Source of the DNA: an uncultured Lachnospiraceae bacterium
Lineage (GTDB): Bacteria; Bacillota; Clostridia; Lachnospirales; Lachnospiraceae
DNA length: 30,571 nt
NCBI GenBank assembly: GCA_947174615.1
Contig: CAMWJQ010000002.1
Coordinates: 1-30,571 of the forward strand
Reading direction: 5' to 3'
Shown: positions 1 to 8,241 of the stretch, piece after piece
Layout of the letters: each line of letters opens with the position of its first letter
How positions within the stretch are numbered: position 1 is the first letter of the stretch
Notes under the pieces: model-generated
Told to the model about the DNA's origin: nothing
Databases searched by the model: none
What the model saw: the letters and a program-made list of their open reading frames with translations, nothing else
Translations under genes and position numbers: made by a program

Positions 1-780
1 GTAAATACCAATATTGATGAAATTATGGAACTAACAACAGATCTATGCGGGATTGGCGAGCCGCGCTTTTGCTGCAGGGTGGGAAATAAAGTGTGGATTC
101 TGGCAGAGGGGAAGAAAGCAATCAGCGCATTTGATCTTACCTGTCAAACAACAGAAATTTATGAATTGAAAGAGGAGATAGAAAGCCTTGCTGACGCTGT
201 TAACATAGAAGAAAGTATATATTTTTTGAATCAGTTTGGGATTATTTATAAATGGAATATAAATGAGAAGCGGATAGAAATATTTCAAACCATAAAAATA
301 AAGCAAGATAAAAAGGTATCGGTGTCGAAAATAATACATGCGGGAAATTCATTAATTGTGTTTCCTGCAATGGATGAAGATATAAATATAGTGGATTTAG
401 CATCTAAAGAGATAAAAGTATATCAGGGATATCCTTCTGATTTTGAGTATCAGGCAGCCGGATGGGGATGGACGTATGGATGGTTGCAATATTTCGGTTA
501 TTGTGAGGATGAATCTTATTACTATTTTGCTATGCGTTCAGCAAATTATGTATTAAAGGTAAATAAGGAAAACGGGGAGTTTATCTGGATAAAACCAAAC
601 ATACCATCACGGGAAGAAACGCAAAGATTAAAAGCAGAGATAGAATATGCGATGGGGAATACGATTTTTTACGAAAACGAAATGACAATCATTGATCTTG
701 CGAAAATGGATTTGAAAAATGGCAAGAAGCAAAAAAGTATATCTGTCGGTTCAAAAATATATAAGGAGATTGCAAAATAG
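1..780 (+). CDS. Beta-propeller-like protein, 5' end outside the window
   Basis: The reading frame is open from base 1, so at least 259 residues of a longer protein are visible. The in-frame ATG at 25 has no ribosome binding site before it and is probably internal. The visible part alternates short hydrophobic strands with polar turns, such as VWILAEGKKAISAFDL and YFLNQFGIIYKWNINEKR, followed by an aromatic-rich stretch and NYVLKVNKENGEFIW. This resembles the repeating blades of a beta-propeller. I recognise no catalytic motif and no family. It ends directly against the next glycosyltransferase, whose ribosome binding site lies inside this gene at 763-768, so the two are probably translated together. 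A role linked to the glycan cluster is inferred from position only. Confidence 0.6.
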   Translation, partial: VNTNIDEIMELTTDLCGIGEPRFCCRVGNKVWILAEGKKAISAFDLTCQTTEIYELKEEIESLADAVNIEESIYFLNQFGIIYKWNINEKRIEIFQTIKIKQDKKVSVSKIIHAGNSLIVFPAMDEDINIVDLASKEIKVYQGYPSDFEYQAAGWGWTYGWLQYFGYCEDESYYYFAMRSANYVLKVNKENGEFIWIKPNIPSREETQRLKAEIEYAMGNTIFYENEMTIIDLAKMDLKNGKKQKSISVGSKIYKEIAK

Positions 781-2103
781 ATGAAAGATAGACCGAAAGC
801 ATCAATTTTTTGTTTGACATATAATCATGAAAAATACATAAGAGATGCGCTGGAAGGATTTCTGATGCAGAGAACAGATTTCTCATTTGAGATTATAGTC
901 CATGATGATGCGTCTACTGACAGGACGCCATTCATTTTAAAAGAATACGAAGAAAAAAATCCTGATCTGATACATGTGATTTATCAAAAAGAGAATCAAT
1001 ATAGCAAATTTAAGTATCCATCTCAATTTGTATTTTCTATGATGCGTAGTCTGGTAAGAGGAAAATTCATTGCTTCTTGTGAGGGTGATGACTATTGGAT
1101 TGATGAGAATAAACTACAGATGCAAATAGATTATATGGAAAACCATCCTGATTGTGTTATGACAGGACATGATTCTTGGAGAATAAACTGTCACACTGGC
1201 GAGAAGGATAGATTCAGTCCATTCCCGAAAGAAATGGATATACCTGCTGAACAGTTTATAGGGGGCACAGGAGATATTGCTACCCTGACTTTGGTGTATA
1301 GGAGTGAAATGCTGGACATGGACGATTTCTTTTTCAATACAAAGGTGGGGGATGATCCGTTAAAGCTATATTGTTTTACAAAAGGAAATGTTCATTATTT
1401 TAACAGACCAATGTCTGTATACAGATATTTAAGCAAGGCAGATTCATGGTCCAGTGCGCAAATGAATAATCTTAATAGCTGCCTCAGCTTCGAAGCGAAT
1501 CAGTATGTTCTGTTTAAAATATATAATATATATACAAATGGTATATATATTGAACATGTTAAGAATTATATCAATAAACGATTAAGGGTGTTGTTCGAAA
1601 AGCTGGTCAGGCTGTCAGAAAATGATTTTTATTCTTTATGCCAAAGTTGTGAGGCTGAGAGCGATTATGAAGAAGAACAACAATATTATATAGAAATAAC
1701 CAATCTTTACAAACAATATACTGATAAAACATACCTTTGTCATGGAGTTCGTGAATTTATAAAAAAATGTAAACATATATTTATTTACGGAGCGGGCGTA
1801 TATGGGAAACTGATGGAAAAACAGCTGCGAAATAATAATATAGAGTTTGACGGGTTTGTTGTTTCTGATAATCAGAAAAGTGAAGAAATAAATGCAGGCA
1901 AAAAAGTATGGAGTTTTAGTGAACTGCAATTTAAAAAGGATGAAATAGGGATGATTATTGCCGTGGGATCAAATCTAGTAACAGAGATTTTGACAGTACT
2001 GCAAAATAGTGCAATAGAAAATTATATCTGTCCATTTTGCATTGATTGTAGTGAATGGTTAGAATCAAATGAAGTTATTGATTTAGGCATAAGGTCTTTA
2101 TGA
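781..2103 (+). CDS. GT2 glycosyltransferase with C-terminal Rossmann-like domain
   Basis: This 440-residue protein starts at the ATG immediately after the previous stop codon, with AAGGAG 12 bases upstream. Residues 5-240 form a GT-A fold of family 2: SIFCLTYNHEKYIRDAL, then VHDDAS (40-45) for the nucleotide and EGDD (101-104) at the DxD metal-binding position. It should transfer a sugar from a nucleotide-sugar donor at the cytoplasmic face. Residues 240-325 look like a helical linker. Residues 330-420 form a second domain that begins IFIYGAGVYGK (333-343), followed by FDGFVVSD and IIAVGS, as in Rossmann folds of the PglD N-terminal type. The same module recurs throughout the cluster. No transmembrane segment is evident. 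Donor and acceptor cannot be told from sequence. Confidence 0.85.
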   Translation: MKDRPKASIFCLTYNHEKYIRDALEGFLMQRTDFSFEIIVHDDASTDRTPFILKEYEEKNPDLIHVIYQKENQYSKFKYPSQFVFSMMRSLVRGKFIASCEGDDYWIDENKLQMQIDYMENHPDCVMTGHDSWRINCHTGEKDRFSPFPKEMDIPAEQFIGGTGDIATLTLVYRSEMLDMDDFFFNTKVGDDPLKLYCFTKGNVHYFNRPMSVYRYLSKADSWSSAQMNNLNSCLSFEANQYVLFKIYNIYTNGIYIEHVKNYINKRLRVLFEKLVRLSENDFYSLCQSCEAESDYEEEQQYYIEITNLYKQYTDKTYLCHGVREFIKKCKHIFIYGAGVYGKLMEKQLRNNNIEFDGFVVSDNQKSEEINAGKKVWSFSELQFKKDEIGMIIAVGSNLVTEILTVLQNSAIENYICPFCIDCSEWLESNEVIDLGIRSL

Positions 2104-2118
2104 GGAGAGCTGGCATTT

Positions 2119-3297
2119 ATGAAAGTATTGGTTTTAGGCGTAATAAACTCACAATGGACATTTCAATTTACGAAAACATTCCTGCGGAAAAACAACTACG
2201 AAATATGGATGGTCAAAAAAGGATGTGATCGTGAAAGCAGAAAATGGGCTTCCTTGTATACGAAGATAGGCGTTCATTTTATTGACTGTACCAGTCAGGC
2301 AGCTTATATAGCAGAAGCAAAATGTGAAAAGTCTTTTTTGAAAGGGTTATGTGCTCATATAGCTTACATAAGAGCGATTGTGCGGGCGGGAGATTTTAAC
2401 GTAATTAATATGCAATATGTTAATTATGATGATGTAATACACGCGGCGATACTCAAATACATAATAAAAGCAAAATTAGTTTATTCCTATTGGGGAAGTG
2501 ATTTACTTCGATTAAGCGGAAGGCAGCTGTATTTTAACGGATTATTTGTGAAACACGCGGACTTTATTACGTTTGACAACCGGGATCTTGAATTTAAGTT
2601 TAAGGAGACATATGCATGGGCTTCCAAAATACCATCAAAAACGATATTATTCGGGCTTCCGGTATTAGATATTATTCAGAGGAGAGACGGGGAAAAAACA
2701 TCGGAGAATATCAGAACGGAATGGGAAATTCCCAAGGACAAAAAGGTAATCGCAGTTGGATATAGTGCGGTTGCGGAGCACCATCATATTGAAGTATTGA
2801 GGAGAATAGAACAGATGGATGCAGAAAAGAAAAAAGAGATTTTTCTTCTTTTGCAGATGACATATAACGGAACGGATAGATATATCAAACAGGTTGCGGA
2901 TGCGGCAAAAAAAACGGGATGTGAATACAGGGTGCTCCGCCATTATTTGACGAATGAAGAAGTAGCTGACCTTCGTATTATGACAGATATTTATATCAAC
3001 GCGCAGACGACGGATGCCTTTTCAGGGAGTGTATGTGAGAATCTTTTTGCAGGAACAATACTGATCAATGCGGAATGGCTGCGTTATCAGGAATTTAAAG
3101 ACTACGATTTTCAATATTTAGAGTTTCAGGATATGGATGAAATCGGGCGCTTGGTTCAAACCGCGATGGAGAAAAAAATAGACGTTTCAAAAAACAGGAA
3201 GCTGGTGTGGCGACTGAGATCTTGGGAGTGCTGTGCGCCGAAATGGCAGCGGATGTTTCAGAGACTGCTTCGGGAAAACAGCAGAAAAAGGGGATAG
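2119..3297 (+). CDS. GT-B fold glycosyltransferase (GT4 or WecF-like)
   Basis: A 392-residue protein whose ATG lies 15 bases after the previous gene, with GAGGAGAG at 2102-2109 overlapping that gene's stop codon. The N-terminal half begins MKVLVLGVIN and carries YWGSDLLR (124-131), a sequence typical of GT-B enzymes. The C-terminal half has VIAVGYSAVAEHHHIEVL and LLLQMTYNGTDRYIKQV, then a donor-site-like SGSVCENLFAG with Glu307. This layout recalls GT4 and the Fuc4NAc transferase WecF (GT56). I cannot decide between them. Unlike most transferases in this cluster it has no extra Rossmann-like domain. It precedes the nucleotide-sugar cassette by 4 bases, so it may use the sugar made there, which is inference. 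Confidence 0.75.
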   Translation: MKVLVLGVINSQWTFQFTKTFLRKNNYEIWMVKKGCDRESRKWASLYTKIGVHFIDCTSQAAYIAEAKCEKSFLKGLCAHIAYIRAIVRAGDFNVINMQYVNYDDVIHAAILKYIIKAKLVYSYWGSDLLRLSGRQLYFNGLFVKHADFITFDNRDLEFKFKETYAWASKIPSKTILFGLPVLDIIQRRDGEKTSENIRTEWEIPKDKKVIAVGYSAVAEHHHIEVLRRIEQMDAEKKKEIFLLLQMTYNGTDRYIKQVADAAKKTGCEYRVLRHYLTNEEVADLRIMTDIYINAQTTDAFSGSVCENLFAGTILINAEWLRYQEFKDYDFQYLEFQDMDEIGRLVQTAMEKKIDVSKNRKLVWRLRSWECCAPKWQRMFQRLLRENSRKRG

Positions 3298-3301
3298 AGA
3301 A

Positions 3302-4003
3302 ATGTGTAAAACAGCGGTTATTCTGGCTGGAGGAAAAGGGACAAGGCTGCGGCCGTATACAGTGGCGTTACCCAAACCGTTAGTCCCGTTAGGGGACAAA
3401 CCCATTCTTGAAATCATCATAAGCCAGTTAGTCAGACAAAGCTTTGGGAGAATCATTATTACGGTAAATCATCAGGCGGATATTATTATGGCGTATTTTG
3501 GTGACGGCAGTAAATGGGGAGTAGAAATCGAGTATTCCTTGGAAGATATGCCGTTAGGGACAATAGGACCGCTGAAGCTGATTAAGGATTTGCCGGACAA
3601 TTTTCTGGTGATGAACGGGGACATATTGTCGGATATTAATTACGCTGCATTTTTGGAAAAGCACAGCGCGGCGGACAGTAACTTTTCGATTGCCGGTTAC
3701 CGCAGGGTGCAGAAAGTCGATTACGGGGTACTGGATGCGGCGGAAGGTGTGCTTACCGGTTTCAGGGAGAAACCACAGTTCTATTTTTTAGTCAGCATGG
3801 GAATTTATGCGGCTTCCAAGCAGATTATTGGATACATACCGTACTGCCAATATTTTGGATTTGATATGTTGATGATGAAACTGCTGAAAGAGGAAGTCAA
3901 GGTAAACGTGTACGAACACATAGGCTATTGGATGGATATTGGACGACCGGATGACTATGGGCAGGCGGTCGAGGATATAGAAACAGGCGTTTTTAAATAT
4001 TGA
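3302..4003 (+). CDS. Sugar-1-phosphate nucleotidyltransferase
   Basis: A 233-residue NTP-transferase that activates a sugar 1-phosphate to an NDP-sugar with release of pyrophosphate. The signature GGKGTRLRPYT (10-20) followed by LPKPLVPLGDKP is the nucleotide-binding loop and the lysine-containing PKP. NGD (105-107) supplies the metal-binding aspartate, and WMDIGRPDDYG near the C-terminus is typical of the family. The length fits single-domain enzymes such as heptose-1-phosphate or mannose-1-phosphate guanylyltransferases, without a C-terminal left-handed helix domain. The ATG at 3302 is chosen because AGGGG lies 8 bases upstream and the protein starts at the first beta strand. A longer frame from 3233 would overlap the previous gene by 65 bases. 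GDP-sugar formation is likely but not proven, since dTTP- and UTP-using enzymes share these motifs. Confidence 0.85.
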   Translation: MCKTAVILAGGKGTRLRPYTVALPKPLVPLGDKPILEIIISQLVRQSFGRIIITVNHQADIIMAYFGDGSKWGVEIEYSLEDMPLGTIGPLKLIKDLPDNFLVMNGDILSDINYAAFLEKHSAADSNFSIAGYRRVQKVDYGVLDAAEGVLTGFREKPQFYFLVSMGIYAASKQIIGYIPYCQYFGFDMLMMKLLKEEVKVNVYEHIGYWMDIGRPDDYGQAVEDIETGVFKY

Positions 4004-4026
4004 AATACGGAAAGGAACATGCAAAG

Positions 4027-5160
4027 ATGTACGATATTCCATTGTTTGATTTAAATTACGGGGAAGAAGAGGAAAAGGCTGTTGTGCAAACCTTAAAATC
4101 CAGATGGATTTCTACCGGACCTAAATGCGCAGAGCTCGAAGAAAAATTTGCGAAGATGCTGAATGTCCGATATGCGTGTGCAGTGACAAACTGCACTGCT
4201 GCGCTGCATCTTGCCTGCTGTGTATTGGGCATCAAAAGTGGGGATGAGGTGATCTGTCCATCCCTGACTTTTGCGGCGACAGTGAACTGTATCCGCTATG
4301 TCGGGGCGACTCCGGTTTTTGCGGATATCTGCGGCATTGATAATTTATGCATGGATGCTGAGCAGATTGAGGAGTTGATCACAGAAAAAACAAAGGCGAT
4401 TATTCCCATGCATTATGCTGGTTTTCCGTGCGATATGCAGAAAATTATGGAGATAGCTGATAAGCGCCATTTGTTTGTTATAGAGGATGCCTGCCACGGA
4501 CCTTTGTCAGATTATAAGGGAAAGAAGCTTGGAACCATAGGGGATATTGGGTGTTTCAGCTTTTTCTCGAATAAAAACATCAGCACGGGGGAAGGAGGCA
4601 TAGTAGTTACCAATCATGAAGAAATCTACAAGAAGATCAGGCTTTTGCGATCCCATGGCATGACGACAATGTCATACCAGAGAGCGTCCGGTCATGCAAC
4701 GGCATATGATATCGCCAATCTGGGGTATAACTACCGCATGGACGACATCCGTGCGTCGCTTGGCGTGGTGCAGCTGGACAAGCTGAGAGAAGATTTGGAG
4801 CGGCGGACACAGATCAGGGAATGGTACTGTGCGCGGCTCATGAAACGGGATGATATCGCTGTTCCTTTTACAGACAATCAGGAGTTTGTAAGTAATTATA
4901 TATTCCCTGTTGTGTTGAAAAATTCCAACGCGGAGAAGCGGGATACGGTTCGAAACAGGCTGCATGAAAAAGGGATTCAGACGAGCGTTCATTATCCGGC
5001 CATTCATCGTTTTTCGGTCTATCAGGAATTTGCCGGAAAGCTGCCCAATACGGAATACGTGACGGATAATGAGATAACACTGCCGATGTATGCAAAGCTG
5101 CAGGAAAAAGATATTGAGTATATCTGTAATGCCGTTGAGGAATGCTGCAAATTGGTTTAG
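4027..5160 (+). CDS. DegT/DnrJ/EryC1-family PLP aminotransferase
   Basis: A 377-residue sugar aminotransferase that would convert a 4-keto (or 3-keto) NDP-sugar to the amino sugar using PLP and an amino donor, usually glutamate. Family marks are SRWISTGPKCAELEE near the N-terminus, CPSLTFAATVN, IEDACHG with the PLP-binding aspartate (about 154), and FFSNKNISTGEGG with the Schiff-base lysine at about 183. NYRMDDIRASLGVVQL follows, as in the family. The ATG at 4027 follows AAAGGA by 10 bases. A TTG at 4000 would extend the protein by nine residues but overlap the previous stop codon and lacks a good ribosome binding site. It sits between the nucleotidyltransferase and the methyltransferase and dehydratase genes. 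A 4-aminotransferase acting after the dehydratase at 5972 is the simplest reading. Confidence 0.9.
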   Translation: MYDIPLFDLNYGEEEEKAVVQTLKSRWISTGPKCAELEEKFAKMLNVRYACAVTNCTAALHLACCVLGIKSGDEVICPSLTFAATVNCIRYVGATPVFADICGIDNLCMDAEQIEELITEKTKAIIPMHYAGFPCDMQKIMEIADKRHLFVIEDACHGPLSDYKGKKLGTIGDIGCFSFFSNKNISTGEGGIVVTNHEEIYKKIRLLRSHGMTTMSYQRASGHATAYDIANLGYNYRMDDIRASLGVVQLDKLREDLERRTQIREWYCARLMKRDDIAVPFTDNQEFVSNYIFPVVLKNSNAEKRDTVRNRLHEKGIQTSVHYPAIHRFSVYQEFAGKLPNTEYVTDNEITLPMYAKLQEKDIEYICNAVEECCKLV

Positions 5161-5187
5161 GAAAGAAATATTTTGGGAGGAAGGAAG

Positions 5188-5952
5188 ATGCGGAGCTATA
5201 AAAGAGTTGTTAAAGAGCGATATGACAGACAGCAATATGATGGAAAGAGTATCAAAAAGAATCTATATTCGCTCATTAACCCGGTTGGTTTTTATGGGGA
5301 ACTGAAAGCGGCACAGATACTTAAAGATTTTGTAAATCTGTTATATGAGAAGAGAGGCAGGAGCTTAGATAAACTAAGGGTGTGTGATTGCGGATGCGGT
5401 TTTGGTACAAACACACGAGTTTTGGCTGAATTATTTGCGAATCCAGATCAGGTGTGCGGCATGGAGTATTCGAAAAACAGCCTGGAGTTTTGTAAAATGA
5501 TGAATCCTGCAATTCATTATGAATGGGGGGATTTGACGGTGGCGGGAGCGGGACTTCCATTTGATGAGCAATTCGACGGAATTACTGCATTTGTGGTGCT
5601 GATGCATTTCGCAACAGATAAGGAAATACTGAGTGCATTAGAAAATATTTATGTATCTATAAAAAAAGGTGGATATTTTTTGTGGTATGATCTTGATGCA
5701 AAAAGCCACAAGGAAGGAAAATCAAAAGACATAGACCATTGGGGATTTTCCAAAAACGAAATGGATCAATATGCGAAGAAAGTTGGTTTTAGATTAGTAT
5801 ATGAATCAGGTATATATACGAAAATACCTTTTTTGAAGCAGCCAATGATTTATTTGGCGGAAAAGATAAAGGATATCGGGATGCTTGAACTGTTGGAAAA
5901 ACTTCCCTTTAAGAAAAACAATCTTATCAGAATATATGTTAAGGAAGCTTAA
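5188..5952 (+). CDS. Class I SAM-dependent methyltransferase
   Basis: A 254-residue protein. VCDCGCGFGTN (about 65-75) is the glycine-rich SAM-binding motif I, with a following acidic strand end (VCGMEYSKNSLEF) and GDLTVAG as motif II. ITAFVVLMHF and the KKGGYFLWYDLDA strand are typical of class I methyltransferases that act on small molecules. The ATG at 5188 is preceded by GGGAGGAAGG with good spacing. An in-frame TTG at 5173 has no such site. Its place inside the sugar-nucleotide cassette suggests N- or O-methylation of the deoxy-amino sugar, or capping of the growing chain. The true substrate is not readable from sequence. Cysteines flank the SAM loop, which is unusual but compatible with the motif. 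Confidence 0.8.
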   Translation: MRSYKRVVKERYDRQQYDGKSIKKNLYSLINPVGFYGELKAAQILKDFVNLLYEKRGRSLDKLRVCDCGCGFGTNTRVLAELFANPDQVCGMEYSKNSLEFCKMMNPAIHYEWGDLTVAGAGLPFDEQFDGITAFVVLMHFATDKEILSALENIYVSIKKGGYFLWYDLDAKSHKEGKSKDIDHWGFSKNEMDQYAKKVGFRLVYESGIYTKIPFLKQPMIYLAEKIKDIGMLELLEKLPFKKNNLIRIYVKEA

Positions 5953-5971
5953 GGGCGCAGAGGAGATGCTT

Positions 5972-6949
5972 ATGAAAATAATGGTAACCGGGGCGGATGG
6001 ATTCATTGGCAGTCATTTAGTGGAAGAACTGGTTAAAAAGGGGTATCAGGTAAAGGCTTTTGTCTATTACAACTCCTTTAATACGTGGGGGTGGCTGGAC
6101 ACCGTTTCTGAAGAAATTATGGAAAATGTGGAAATATTCCAGGGCGATATACGGGATCCGCATGGGGTGGAGGCGGCGCTGCGCGGCACAGAAGCGGTAT
6201 TCCATCTGGCGGCGTTGATTGCTATTCCGTTCAGTTATCATTCGCCGGACGCTTATGTGGACACGAACATAAAAGGAACGCTGAATGTGCTGCAGGCATC
6301 CAGAAAACTGGAAATCGAGAGAGTCTTGATTACTTCCACGTCAGAAGTGTACGGAACGGCGCAGTATGTCCCTATAGATGAAAAACATCCCTTTCAGGGG
6401 CAGTCGCCTTACTCGGCAACGAAAATAGGAGCGGACAGATTAGCGGAAAGCTTTTACCGTTCGTTTCAGCTTCCGGTAACGATTGTAAGACCTTTTAATA
6501 CATACGGTCCAAGGCAGTCGGCGAGAGCGGTCATTCCCACGATCATTACGCAGCTGCTTGCGGGCAGTATGAAAATTAAGCTGGGAGCGCTGACGCCCAC
6601 GCGCGATTTTAACTATGTCAAAGATACGGTGCATGGTTTTATATCCATTTACGAATCAGACCAGGCAATAGGAGAGGAAATCAATATCGCCACACAGACA
6701 GAGACATCTATTGGGCAGATAGCAGAAGAATTAATTAGGCAGATACAACCGAATGCAAGAATTGTATGCGACGAAGAGCGGTTCCGTCCGAAAGAAAGCG
6801 AGGTCAACAGATTGCTTGGCTGTAATGAAAAGATTTTAAGATTGACTGACTGGAGACCGCAGTATTCGCTGGAGGAGGGGCTGCAGAATACCATAGCGTT
6901 TTTGCGGGAGAATCTTGGGAAATATAAAACGGATATCTATAATATGTAA
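5972..6949 (+). CDS. NAD-dependent sugar-nucleotide 4,6-dehydratase, LegB-like
   Basis: A 325-residue short-chain dehydrogenase of the extended type. GADGFIGSHL (7-16) binds NAD, and SPYSATKIGADR holds the catalytic YxxxK pair (Tyr147, Lys151). TSTSEVYG (121-128) carries the acidic residue of the dehydratase site, and RPFNTYGPRQ follows. VYYNSFNTWGWLD (31-43) is, as far as I know, characteristic of the LegB/PtmB-type NDP-GlcNAc 4,6-dehydratases. The product would be a 4-keto-6-deoxy sugar nucleotide, the substrate for the aminotransferase at 4027. The start at 5972 has AGAGGAG six bases upstream; the ATG at 5966 lies directly against that site. Legionaminic acid itself is unlikely from this window, since no NeuB-like synthase or CMP-transferase is present. 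Confidence 0.85.
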   Translation: MKIMVTGADGFIGSHLVEELVKKGYQVKAFVYYNSFNTWGWLDTVSEEIMENVEIFQGDIRDPHGVEAALRGTEAVFHLAALIAIPFSYHSPDAYVDTNIKGTLNVLQASRKLEIERVLITSTSEVYGTAQYVPIDEKHPFQGQSPYSATKIGADRLAESFYRSFQLPVTIVRPFNTYGPRQSARAVIPTIITQLLAGSMKIKLGALTPTRDFNYVKDTVHGFISIYESDQAIGEEINIATQTETSIGQIAEELIRQIQPNARIVCDEERFRPKESEVNRLLGCNEKILRLTDWRPQYSLEEGLQNTIAFLRENLGKYKTDIYNM

Positions 6950-6993
6950 ATTATGAAATAGATTAAAAAATACTATGAATAAGGGGAGATGGA

Positions 6994-8205
6994 ATGAATA
7001 TAGCTACATTACTGTTTACATATAACAGAAGCTATCATACAGAACAGGTTATCGAAGCGTTAAAATGCAACTCGGTGTCTCCGCAGAAACTGTTTGTTTT
7101 TCAGGATGGCATGGAAGAAGGTACAAATAGGCAGGAATGGGAAAAAGTTGCATCATTAATCCACGCTATAGATTGGTGTGAGCATGAGGTCATAACATCA
7201 GAATATAATAAAGGTCTGGCAAATTCTATCATATCAGGAATCAACTATGCTTTAGAAGAATATGACGCGGTGATTGTGCTTGAAGACGACTGTGTGCCTG
7301 CTTCTAATTTTATCTTTTTTATGCAGAAATGTTTTGAAAAATATGAAAGCGATAAGAGAGTGTACTCTGTATCCGGATATGCATGGCCAATCCATTTGCA
7401 AAAAGGCGAGTATGATGTCTATGGATGCGGACGCATCTCCTCATGGGGGTGGGGGACATGGAAGGACAGATGGGGAATATACGAAAAAAATTATGAAATA
7501 ATCAGAAAAATGAAGCAGGAAGAAGAACCATCAAAAAATTTGGCATTATGGGGAAATGATTTGGAAGATACATTGGTCGGCAATGTCAGGGGAGACTGCG
7601 ATTCATGGGCTGTGTTTTGGGCGTTGAATGTCATTGCGCGTGGGGGAATATGCATTAATCCGTATTATTCGCTGATCCATAACATTGGCTTTGACGGATC
7701 AGGGGTTCATTGCGGCAGGACGGAGCGGTTTGATACGGCAATGATATGCGGGGAACAGCAACAGTTTTCCCTGCCTGATCAGACTACTGTTTCAGATAAA
7801 GTAAAACGGGCATTTGTATCATTATATGGGAATAGTACAGCAATAAATGATAAGAAGGATGATAAAAAAGAAACTATTTTAGTGTATGGGCTAGGAACTC
7901 ATTTTCGGGAACGGGAGCGGGAACTTAATGAAAAATACAATATAGTGGCATTTATTGATAACCGTAAAAAAGGATATTACGCGGGGAGAAAAGTGATTAA
8001 GCCCGGGGAGATTAAAAAGTATGCATTTGACAAAATTTTTGTATTGGTTAAGAACATAGGTGAGTGTATTCATATTGCGAAATCCCTGATAAAGGAGTTT
8101 GGGATTTCGTATGATGCCATACAAATAAGCAATTTTACAGAGTTTGAGAAGCTGAAAGTTATCGAAGATGGGAGTCTGATCAGTGTGGATTCGGCAGATG
8201 AATAA
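6994..8205 (+). CDS. GNT-I-like GT-A glycosyltransferase with C-terminal Rossmann-like domain
   Basis: A 403-residue protein with AAGGGGAG upstream of its ATG. Residues 1-270 form a GT-A fold: TLLFTYNRSYHTEQVI at the start, VIVLEDDCVPA with the metal-binding EDD (97-99), and SSWGWGTWKDRW (149-160), a block seen in bacterial relatives of the GNT-I-type transferases. Residues 293-390 form the recurring second domain: ETILVYGLGTHFRERE, then IVAFIDNRKKG and KIFVLVKN. The glycine loop is degenerate because no third glycine follows at the usual place. A short lysine- and aspartate-rich linker (286-292) joins the two. It is the first of a long run of transferases after the sugar-nucleotide cassette. 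Donor and acceptor are unknown. Confidence 0.82.
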   Translation: MNIATLLFTYNRSYHTEQVIEALKCNSVSPQKLFVFQDGMEEGTNRQEWEKVASLIHAIDWCEHEVITSEYNKGLANSIISGINYALEEYDAVIVLEDDCVPASNFIFFMQKCFEKYESDKRVYSVSGYAWPIHLQKGEYDVYGCGRISSWGWGTWKDRWGIYEKNYEIIRKMKQEEEPSKNLALWGNDLEDTLVGNVRGDCDSWAVFWALNVIARGGICINPYYSLIHNIGFDGSGVHCGRTERFDTAMICGEQQQFSLPDQTTVSDKVKRAFVSLYGNSTAINDKKDDKKETILVYGLGTHFRERERELNEKYNIVAFIDNRKKGYYAGRKVIKPGEIKKYAFDKIFVLVKNIGECIHIAKSLIKEFGISYDAIQISNFTEFEKLKVIEDGSLISVDSADE

Positions 8206-8241
8206 TTGTGGCATATAAGTAGAATTTTTTGGAGTTTATGT

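Noticed and set aside
1515..1560. TA-rich run that looks like a microsatellite
   Set aside because: It codes for ordinary residues (FKIYNIYTNGIYIEHV) in a clear gene and is an effect of AT-rich codon use.
4672..5235. Antisense frame of 187 codons opposite the aminotransferase gene
   Set aside because: The + strand frame has complete DegT motifs and a good start. The antisense frame has no domain-like pattern and no ribosome binding site that stands out.
3302..6949. Legionaminic or pseudaminic acid pathway
   Set aside because: The dehydratase is LegB-like, but no NeuB-type synthase, hydrolysing epimerase, acetyltransferase or CMP-sugar synthetase is in the window.
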